From: Globobulimina sp.
Lineage: Eukaryota; Foraminifera; Rotaliida
NCBI GenBank assembly: GCA_003354225.1
Contig: PIVH01000501.1
Span: forward strand, 1-5,585
Direction of reading: 5' to 3'
DNA length: 5,585 nt
Part shown: positions 1 through 5,585 of the stretch, one piece after another
Numbering within the stretch: position 1 is the first letter of the stretch
How the letters are laid out: every line of letters starts with the position of its first letter
Position numbers and translations under genes: made by a program
The notes under the pieces: model-generated
What the model saw: only the letters and a program-made list of their open reading frames with translations
Told to the model about the DNA's origin: nothing
Database searches by the model: none

Positions 1-21
1 AATTCAATTCAATCGTTTATT
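1..21 (-). terminator. LINE 3' end: AATAAA signal and pentamer tail
   Basis: On the minus strand an AATAAA hexamer (21-16) is followed within two bases by GATTGAATTGAATT (14-1), slightly more than two copies of a five-base unit. Short tandem repeats instead of a poly(A) tail are typical of CR1 and L2 elements. The window begins inside the repeat, so its length and the target-site duplication cannot be read. Confidence 0.6.
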
Positions 22-156
22 CAGGCATTTGGTACAATGCATGGAACTAGATACATTATACATAAGAGTGGTGCAGTATGTGTGTATGTTTAGTGTAGAA
101 CTAGGTAGGAGTGGGAATGTCGAGGAACATCGAGGATCTTACTTAGAAAAGAAACA

Positions 157-690
157 TCAGTGTATCTGATGGTAGAACTGTGCGAAGCCTTCATGAATAA
201 ATTTGGCAGTCTTTAACATAAGAGCACTGCTTTTAGAATTAAGCAACGATTCAAACTTATACATGTTCGGTCTTCTGTGATAATATTTAGGAATACATTT
301 TTCTCGCAATGTTTGTAAAGCTGTACACTCAAGAAGAAAATGGAACTCATCTCCTAATTTGTTTTCATTACACAGGTCACAATGACGAGTATGCCTTGGC
401 AAATTAGTGTACCTACCCCTTTCTACGGGGAGTCTGTGATTGATCGTACGAAACTTACAGAGTGCTCGCCTGTATTTACATGGCAATTTTAACAAGTACG
501 GCTCCAACTCGAGGTCAGTTTTAAACACCCGATAGTTGGTACATTTACTTGTGTTATATACCGTACTTCTCCATTTCTGTATGAATTGGTCCTTAAGTTT
601 CAGCCCAATTGACTGTTTTATCCATGCCTGAGCCTCAAAATCTTGATAATTCCATATGTTACTCATCCCAACGTCATCAAAGATACTCCG
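157..690 (-). pseudogene. Reverse transcriptase ORF C-terminal fragment, CCHC finger tail
   Basis: About 178 in-frame residues of the region after the reverse transcriptase domain of a LINE ORF2. Numbered from the ATG at 666, recognisable pieces are LKLKDQFIQKW (22-32), the basic stretch LPCKYRRALCKFR (61-73), LPVERGRY (79-86) and a CCHC pattern, C96-x2-C99-x9-H109-x4-C114, ending in DEFHFLLEC. This combination closes many CR1/L2-like ORF2 proteins in invertebrates. The ATG at 666 is an internal methionine, not a true start: the frame is open upstream to a TGA at 693-691. Similar-looking coding (motif SDLPWVMHV, about 727-701) continues in a different frame, so a one-base frameshift near 692 is likely. 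The fragment cannot encode a working element. It could be transcribed only as part of the host gene's intron. Confidence 0.8.
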
Positions 691-763
691 TCACGTGCAT
701 GACCCATGGTAAATCAGATGGCATCATGAGTTTGTAACATAGACAACTATATTTATCCTGCTT

Positions 764-765
764 AC
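764..765 (-). other. Splice donor ending M20 exon 2
   Basis: The sequence CATG|GTAAGC on the minus strand is a good donor. It sits just where similarity to the M20 lid domain ends (RLVHG) and where the downstream frame turns into LINE-like coding. It leaves phase 1. The intron that starts here must be at least 765 bases long, unlike the 64 to 67 base introns elsewhere in the window, because the LINE occupies it. Confidence 0.6.
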
Positions 766-2243
766 CATGTACCAGTCGCAGAAGAAATGCTATCATTCTT
801 TGCTGTATAATTGCATAGACCTCATTGTTTAAAAAGCGTATGGTCCCAGTTATAGTGCCATTGTCCGCGATAATGTTATGAGCTTCACCCACATCGCAGG
901 TACCAATGGTAACGACACCCGATTGACAGGCAGATAAATTGCGTGATATAATGCTATGCAATGCAATATTCAATAAAGTGACAGCTAACACTGTGTCCGA
1001 TGTATTTAATGGTTCTGCGCCATGTCCACCAATGCCATGCACCACAATCTTAAAAGACTGCGCCCCGGCCATTAACGAGCCCGCTTTCAATATAATTTTG
1101 CCCAATTTGCAATAGGACCATACATGCAATCCATAGATCTCATCAATGGACGGACAATTTAATTCTTTATCCGCCTGCAACACATTACTGTCATTAATCA
1201 TATATTTTGCACCAGCACCACCTTCCTCACCCGGCTGGAATATAAATTTAATAATACCGTTGATGCGCTTTACATATTTTGGCTGTGATAGTATGCGTGC
1301 TACGGTGAGCAAGATGGCCATATGGCAATCATGTCCGCAGGCATGCATCACCCCCTTCTTCTGCGATTTATAGGCAATATTTATATTTTCTTCCTGGATG
1401 GGCAATGCGTCCATGTCGGCGCGCAAAGCAATGCATTTCGATTTGGTATCGTTCGATATATTGCCACCATGTAACACCCCGACTACGCCGGTTTTACTTT
1501 TATCGCCAACGCCCGATTTGGTGGCCAACCCTAACGACTCGCAATAGTTTAGAATGTTTTTACTTGTTTCGTGTTCTTCAAATGATAATTCTGGATTTGC
1601 ATGAAAATATCTTCGCAATTTAATTAAGTCGTTCTTTGTATTGAATACATCTATTAATTATATTTATATTTATATTTATGGGATGGACAAATGTCAAATG
1701 ACGCAAAAACGCAATACCTTGCGTGATGTTTATGGGATATGACGTATGAAAATATTCCTCAATCTTTTGTTGAACATTCATTGGAGGTTTCTCGATCTCA
1801 TAGTTACTTACAATAATCTCTTCTTCCTTCATTACTTCCTTTATCTCTTCTTTTATCACTTCCTTTGCCTCTTCTTTTATCTCTTCTTGTTTTGCTATTT
1901 CATGATCTGATGTGGTGGCAATTGCTTCAATTTTTGATTCAATTTCCAATGTATCGGGTGGTAACGTGTCGGTTTGTGGTGTATTTGATTGTGATGCATT
2001 CGATTCGGATGCAGTAGATTGTGGTGCATTAGATTGTGCAGTGTTCGATGGCTCTGTTTGTGGTTGTTTTGATTCTATTGTTTCTTTGTTTTGTGGTGAA
2101 CCATGGATATTAATTGGACCATTCGCTATATTTTGTTGTGTTGTGTCTTGTTTTGCGTCTTCACTGTCTTGTGGTATTGACGCTGTCTGTGACTGTGGGA
2201 TTAACGGTTCTTGTTGTTGATGAGTTGACGCTTCGCTGCCCAT
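766..2243 (-). CDS. M20-family (M20D) amidohydrolase with repeat-rich N-terminal extension, 3' end not in window
   Basis: Two exons on the minus strand, 2243-1718 and 1650-766, join in phase (G + AT gives an Asp codon) to give 470 residues; the rest lies beyond the window. The start is the ATG at 2243: it has A at -3 and G at +4, with an in-frame stop just upstream. Residues 1-175 are a hydrophilic Q/S/T/N-rich then K/E-rich extension. From about 183 the protein follows the M20D fold: LRRYFHANPELSFEE, RADMDALP, MHACGHD (metal ligands C280 and H282), QPGEEGG (general base E317, ligand E318), LHV (H351), and the lid domain with GGHGAEP (H385) to GTIRF. Known members hydrolyse N-acyl amino acids such as hippurate or auxin conjugates with two metal ions; the substrate here is unknown. 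About 100 C-terminal residues, with the last metal-binding His, must come from an exon beyond the LINE. If none exists the gene is broken. Confidence 0.8.
1651..1717 (-). other. Intron 1 of the M20 gene (67 bases)
   Basis: The donor is CAAG|GTATTG (GT at 1717-1716) and the acceptor TTAATAG| (AG at 1652-1651), the only AG near the start of the conserved frame. The phase is 1 on both sides, which joins the N-terminal frame to the catalytic frame without a stop. The frame leaving the first exon hits a stop at 1622-1620 if unspliced, and the catalytic frame has no ATG of its own. The intron includes an AT-rich run of about three TATATT-type units (1661-1679) and lacks a clear polypyrimidine tract. 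Confidence 0.75.
1834..1881 (-). repeat. Two 24-bp tandem copies coding a K/E octapeptide
   Basis: Two adjacent 24-base units (1834-1857 and 1858-1881) differ at only two neighbouring bases. They code for IKEEAKEV and IKEEIKEV (residues 122-137 of the M20 protein), followed by a partial third unit, MKEEEI. The product should be a charged helix. Confidence 0.8.
1944..2048 (-). repeat. Degenerate 15-bp tandem repeat coding SNxxQ pentapeptides
   Basis: Seven five-codon units lie at residues 66-100 of the M20 protein: SNTAQ, SNAPQ, STASE, SNASQ, SNTPQ, then the weaker TDTLP and PDTLE. On the plus strand the units are seen as recurring GATTGTG/GATTCGG spaced by 15 bases. The repeat stays in frame and is probably disordered. 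Confidence 0.7.
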
Positions 2244-2277
2244 TCTTAAACACACACAAAACTAGAGCTTTTTATAA

Positions 2278-2287
2278 TTTTTATATA
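2278..2287 (-). promoter_or_regulatory. TATA-like box of the M20 gene
   Basis: On the minus strand TATATAAAAA lies about 35 to 44 bases before the ATG at 2243. Initiation about 30 bases downstream would leave a very short 5' leader. The surrounding sequence is AT-rich, so a chance match is possible. Confidence 0.35.
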
Positions 2288-2338
2288 ATACTAACTGCAA
2301 CAAAGTTTATAGTTGTGATAGCGCTGAATCCATCAATC

Positions 2339-2361
2339 CAAGATAACGTTTAGTTATCTTG
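2339..2361. promoter_or_regulatory. Inverted GATA-site pair forming a perfect 9-bp hairpin
   Basis: The arms CAAGATAAC (2339-2347) and GTTATCTTG (2353-2361) are perfect reverse complements around the loop GTTTA. Each arm contains AGATAA, a match to the WGATAR site of GATA transcription factors. A third WGATAR match, TGATAG, lies at 2316-2321. The pair is about 96 bases upstream of the M20 start. The octamer GCTGAATC occurs at 2323-2330 and again at 2361-2368, on either side of the hairpin. The repeat is directly visible; the regulatory role is inferred. Confidence 0.4.
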
Positions 2362-2448
2362 CTGAATCAGTTTAAATTAAGGATAAAAATTTGTGTTGAG
2401 AAGTGCAACAATGTAATAGTGTAAGTGTAACAGTGTAATAGTAACCCT

Positions 2449-3466
2449 TTAACTAATACGACGTCTTTGAGCATTTTGGCTTTGTTTATCACTAAATCCG
2501 TTTATTCCGTTATTATTATCATGCATTTCCCGAAAGGAACGCTTTCGTTTATTTTTTAAACATATATGCTCATTTAACTCCTTGTCAGTTTCAAATACTT
2601 TATAACAATCAACACATTCATTTACAGTTTCTTTGGCCATCGGTGTTGATGTTTCCTTTGCATTAAATCTATTTAAATTTGGTAATGTTAATACTCCATC
2701 GTCTGTAGTCTCTGTATGGTTCGACTTTGACCGATATCTCCATTTAATAGCTACTTTATTTAAATCATTGTGTTTTTTTAAATCATCCATTATTTGTTGA
2801 TATTCTTTTTTTTCATTCTCTCCTTTTTTTTGCCATTTTATTTTATCAGATTTATTTAATGAATTCCATGATTTTGTATTTAATTTTGTTATTTGTTTTG
2901 AATTCAAATTATTTAATGAGGGACTCTTTTTTTTTAATTGCTGATTTTTGAATATATTATACAACATCCACGCTGTTTGCGGTCTGCGTATTTTATTTTC
3001 AATTCTTTCTTCATTAAATTCAATTGCATCATTATTTTCATGGTCGTTTGCATCCAAAAAGCCATTGTCTGGATTAGTTGATTTACATTCTTTGCTTGTC
3101 CCAGTTTTTCGAAAGTGATTATATTGATTACATGAACAAGAATGACTGCATCGATGGCGATAATTTTGCGTGCTACTTTTCTTACATTTTATTATTTCTT
3201 TCTTATTTCTTTCATTTGTACAACAATGAAAACATATAAATGACTGTTATTTATAATGAACAATACTGTTAAAGGTCAATGCACGATACACAACACAGAA
3301 TACATACACATCGCTGTATTGCCTTTTTGCCTTTTTTTGTTATTTTAGTCTGAGATTGAACCCAAAATGAGACTAATACATCCATTTGTACTTGAAACCC
3401 AATGCTCTTTAAAAATCGTTGAAATCTGTCCAATTGAGACTGTATGTAGTGACCCACCTGGCTCAT
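2449..3466 (-). CDS. HMG-box protein with Cys-rich segment and C2HC zinc finger
   Basis: Proposed as two exons, 3466-3308 and 3243-2449 (317 residues). Exon 2 is well supported: its frame is open from 3246 to the TAA at 2451-2449. It has no ATG before the HMG box, so an upstream exon is needed; exon 1 is a weaker guess (phase 0 on both sides, 64-base intron). Domains in order: a basic stretch KITKKGKK; a Cys/His-rich segment (about 53-110) with C-x2-CC and C-x3-C-x-C groupings; an HMG box (about 139-209) with RRPQTAWMLY, SPSLN, KSWNSL, IKWQKK and KEYQQ; KWRYRSKS just after it, like the basic tail of SOX or fungal MATA boxes; a single C2HC finger C263-x2-C266-x12-H279-x-C281; and the basic run KNKRKRSF, a likely nuclear signal. 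It is probably a DNA-binding nuclear protein. I do not recognise the exact family. Confidence 0.65.
3244..3307 (-). other. Proposed 64-base intron of the HMG gene
   Basis: The donor is CGATGT|GTATGT (3307) and the acceptor AATAACAG| (AG at 3245-3244). Both ends fall between codons, so exon 1 from the ATG at 3466 would join exon 2 in frame. A second possible acceptor, TTTAACAG, lies earlier but would run into a stop in the needed frame. The acceptor is well placed, because exon 2 is blocked by an in-frame TAA at 3249-3247; the donor is less certain. Confidence 0.45.
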
Positions 3467-3918
3467 ACTGAGATTCACAGAGTACAAAAGTAGACAAAAA
3501 GTATGATGCTAGGGCAAACACTTTGCGAATTTGCGTCCAAAATTTCAAAATCTTTTTGTGATGATTTTCACAAATCAAAAATATGTTATCCTTGCGCTTG
3601 TTTATGATATTTTTTTCAATAACTGAACTTTTTCAATAAAAAAAGTGATCTATTTATTCAGAAAAAAAATACAAATTGTTGAAAAGTTCACGTGCTTTAT
3701 TAAAAACAGCTCAAATAAATCTTCGACTGTTTGTGATTATAATTTTTATCCAACATCATCCTTCGACAAAAAGATTTATTTAAGCTTTTTTATAAATTTA
3801 AACGATATATTTCAAAAGATAACCTCCCCCCTGGTTCAGTTATATTTTTGCTGTTTTCTAACGGAAAAAACTGATAAAGAAAGATTTTCACTGGAGCTGT
3901 TGCGACTGTGTTTCCACC
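3467..3918. other. Divergent intergenic region between HMG gene and PEX1
   Basis: This 452-base AT-rich stretch probably carries both promoters. Visible items are a palindromic E-box CACGTG (3689-3694), a TATAAAT match at 3791-3797 on the PEX1 side, a small hairpin TTTGTGA/TCACAAA (3555-3561 and 3568-3574), and two copies of TTTTTCAATAA near 3611 and 3630. Short frames here (the minus-strand one at 3578-3345 and the plus-strand one at 3645-3995) show no recognisable domain. A 5' UTR exon or an old element remnant cannot be excluded. Confidence 0.5.
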
Positions 3919-5585
3919 ATGGAAGAGAGATTGAAAGTGGTTGGTACAGCCTACAGGAATTGTTTTGGTATATTACCAACATCTATTCGGGATAAAATAA
4001 TCTCATCAGCAACTTCAACCTCATTGTCAGGTTCAATTGTAGTTAAATTAAAATGGTCATCACCCGTTGAGAAAATATCATTTATTGGTTGTCGTGGTGA
4101 TAAAACATGTGAAGAGGGATATATTCAAATTCCAATTAATTTATTGCAATGTATTAATTTATCTGAAAATATACTCGTCACTGTCACTTTTGTATCAGCC
4201 ACAACATCATATTCGACAACGCAATTATACGAAACCATATCTTTGAAACCTTCCAGTTACGAGGACTGGGAAATAATACAATATAATTCGCAATACGTTG
4301 CAGATAACCTATTGAGGCAAATAGATATCATCAATGACAAGGATAGCTTTCCAATTTACATCGGCGATATTAAAGTTCATTTACAATCAAATATGAACTT
4401 TCGATGGGGGTTCCTCAAATTAGGAAATGACACCACCATCGATATTATGCCACTAAAACGGTCGGCCAAAAAAAATAAAAAAATAACAACAAACGTTTTT
4501 GATGATAGTGATGATATTAATAGTGTTCAATCAAAAGATGGTATGACTTGTTTTTTTAATTTATTAATATTTTATTTTGCTTTTGCTTTTGCTTTATGAT
4601 GACACAGCAGATGATGCAGAGGACAAAGAACAGGAAATAGAACACGAATTGTGTCGTATTTTTAGGATTGGATCATTCAATAAATATGTCAATGATATCT
4701 TGCCAATACCACCAAATAATGTTGTCATAGCACCCAATGATGAATTCTATGATGGCGATAATGTCATTGTCACATTTCGTAATAATAAATCACCAGAAAC
4801 ACCAGAATCCAAAGAAGCGCAAGAATCGCAGGGATATACTCGAATTTTGATGAGATTGATAAGTTGTGATTATATTGAAAATAATGAGATTGTGCTGCTA
4901 TCACAATATGATATTAATTGTTATGGGATATCAACTGGCGATTTTTGTGTGATTGAATCAATGAAATTAAATGAAAATTATAAACATATTTCACTAGTTT
5001 CGCCCTTAAACGAGTTAGAATTTATTACAATACATTTACAACAAATATTAATTGTTTCATCAAACATAATCACTTCTGCTTCAGCCTCGAATCAGTTCAA
5101 TGAATTTAACAATTTATATTTAGATAATACATTTAAACTGAATTTAATTCAATATTTAAAACAAAATAAATATAATGATAATATATGCAATAACTCCATT
5201 ATAACTTATAATGATTTATATTTTCATGTTAATTTAACAACAAATGGATCCCAACTTAAATTACAATTGGATGATAATGAAATATTATACTTGATTGCTG
5301 TGGAGAATATAAGTGATAATTATATAAATATAATGGATAACATCAAACATTTTGCAATAATAAATCATAATTTATTACCCCCCGTCGATAACGAATTAAT
5401 ACAACTGATCAGTTCACATATTATGAATTGCAATGACAATAATCATGTAATAATGTATGGCAATGATGCACGGATTCGACTGCAATATGTGGATGAAATA
5501 ATGAATAAAGTCAATGCAAATTGCAATTATCCGATTTCATTTATTAAGATTGATTGTAATTTATATATAAATTCGCGAATTGCAG
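3919..5585 (+). CDS. PEX1: PEX1, peroxisomal AAA+ ATPase (peroxin 1), N-terminal part
   Basis: Exons 3919-4540 and 4608 to beyond the window end code for 533 residues. PEX1 pairs with PEX6 in a double-ring AAA+ motor that pulls ubiquitinated PEX5 receptor from the peroxisome membrane. The start has a strong context, CCACCATGG. Residues 1-180 match the PEX1 N-terminal double-psi-barrel domain, above all YEDWEIIQYNSQYVADNLLR (114-133), the counterpart of the human region around ADDWEILELHA, followed by FPIYIGD (144-150) and a basic KRSAKKNKK stretch. A charged linker follows, then a second N-terminal domain (about 284-400, with STGDF at 316-320). The entry to ATPase domain D1 aligns from about 465: LLPPVDNELIQL, then VIMYGNDARIRL where GGKGSGKST is expected, then FIKIDC. 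Walker A is therefore degenerate. The second exon is very AT-rich and rich in N, I and L. D2 and the C-terminus lie beyond the window. Confidence 0.85.
4541..4607 (+). other. Intron 1 of PEX1 (67 bases, tandem NAGNAG acceptor)
   Basis: The donor is GATG|GTATGA. A T-rich tract with three TTTTGC-like units (about 4576-4594) precedes ACACAGCAG. Splicing at 4607 or at 4610 keeps the frame and differs by one Ala codon. Removal joins the N-terminal exon to a frame that stays open for 978 bases. Without splicing, translation stops at 4599 after a hydrophobic run. Confidence 0.85.

Larger units (their letters stand above)
1..755 (-). mobile_element. 5'-truncated LINE (CR1/L2-like non-LTR retrotransposon), 3' end
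   Basis: Read on the minus strand, this stretch has the order expected for the 3' end of a LINE: the C-terminal tail of a reverse transcriptase ORF, a stop at 159-157, about 155 bases of 3' UTR, an AATAAA signal at 21-16 and a short pentamer tail at 14-1. The endonuclease and catalytic reverse transcriptase domains are absent, which is normal for target-primed insertion that stopped early. The left edge (755) is approximate: LINE-like coding can be followed to about 735-755, and a host splice donor sits at 765-764. The element points the same way as the M20 gene whose intron it appears to occupy. The clade call rests on the tail sequence style and the pentamer end, not on a database search. 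Confidence 0.75.
2244..2448. other. Intergenic gap: M20 promoter side and HMG gene 3' flank
   Basis: This stretch of 205 AT-rich bases has no convincing coding frame. It holds the TATA-like box and GATA hairpin listed separately. Near 2411-2440 there are imperfect repeats of GTGTAA/TGTAATAG, which may be the 3' UTR of the HMG gene. I found no exact AATAAA on the minus strand after the HMG stop. Confidence 0.6.

Noticed and set aside
1146-1373. Plus-strand frame of 75 codons
   Set aside because: It is antisense to the M20 catalytic exon, whose conserved motifs are clear on the minus strand; it shows no domain of its own.
1405-1623. Plus-strand frame of 72 codons
   Set aside because: It is antisense to the conserved start of the M20 domain and has no recognisable content.
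1661-1680. TATATT microsatellite
   Set aside because: Only about three units, within an AT-rich intron; not notable on its own.
1620-1717. Reading the M20 N-terminal frame on to its stop at 1620 as a separate protein
   Set aside because: The last 33 codons (ending ININIINRC...) are AT-rich intron; a phase-matched 67-base intron gives a better join.
1912-2220. Plus-strand Cys/Asp/Val-rich frame of 102 codons that looks repetitive
   Set aside because: Its apparent FDCDAFDSDAVDCG repeat is the complement of the SNxxQ coding repeat on the minus strand.
2114-2353. Plus-strand hydrophobic frame of 79 codons
   Set aside because: It lies antisense to the M20 first exon and promoter; it is a compositional by-product.
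3345-3578. Minus-strand frame of 77 codons overlapping the proposed HMG exon 1
   Set aside because: It has no ATG at its start, no recognised domain, and no in-phase splice site to the HMG exon that I could find.
3645-3995. Plus-strand frame of 116 codons overlapping the PEX1 start
   Set aside because: It overlaps the PEX1 N-terminus in another frame, is low-complexity F/K/S-rich, and lacks PEX1 or other similarity.
4541-4599. Hydrophobic C-terminal run (FNLLIFYFAFAFAL) of PEX1 as a membrane anchor
   Set aside because: It is the translated T-rich tract of an intron with good donor and acceptor; PEX1 similarity resumes after 4608.
1-5585. CRISPR array, tRNA or rRNA gene, bacterial operon or phage system
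   Set aside because: No spaced direct repeats, no cloverleaf-like sequence seen, and all recognised genes are eukaryotic and split.

Overview
This window looks like a compact, AT-rich nuclear genome of an animal or close animal relative. It holds three split genes with very short introns (64 to 67 bases), a Kozak-like start (CCACCATGG), and a 5'-truncated LINE of a CR1/L2-like type common in invertebrates. There are no bacterial operons, ribosome-binding sites or CRISPR repeats. I cannot name the species. All reading frames fit the standard code.

From left to right: positions 1 to about 755 are the 3' end of a LINE on the minus strand. It keeps the C-terminal CCHC finger region of its reverse transcriptase ORF, a polyadenylation signal and a pentamer tail. 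It lies just past a splice donor (GT at 765-764) of a minus-strand gene for an M20-family amidohydrolase (2243 to 766, continuing beyond the window). That gene has an unusual N-terminal extension of about 180 residues with pentapeptide and octapeptide repeats, and a 67-base intron at 1717-1651. A 205-base gap holds a TATA-like box and a perfect hairpin formed by two inverted GATA sites.

Next, also on the minus strand, is a two-exon model (3466 to 2449) for a small nuclear protein with a Cys/His-rich segment, one HMG box and a C2HC finger. A gap of about 450 bases separates it from a divergent plus-strand gene at 3919, recognised as PEX1, the peroxisomal AAA+ ATPase subunit. PEX1 has one 67-base intron (4541-4607) and stays open to the window end, stopping inside the first ATPase domain (D1). 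The expected Walker A loop of D1 is degenerate there.

The genes do not form an obvious pathway. PEX1 serves peroxisomal receptor recycling, the M20 protein is a metal-dependent amide hydrolase, and the HMG protein is probably a DNA-binding regulator. The main corrections to simple ORF reading are the spliced joins. The 1620-2255 and 677-1618 frames are one gene, the frame open from 3246 to 2449 has a probable first exon at 3466-3308, and PEX1 continues past the in-intron stop near 4599. I saw no clear new defence or mobile system. The most unusual items are the degenerate PEX1 D1, the repeat-rich M20 extension, the Cys-rich/HMG/C2HC architecture and the inverted GATA hairpin.
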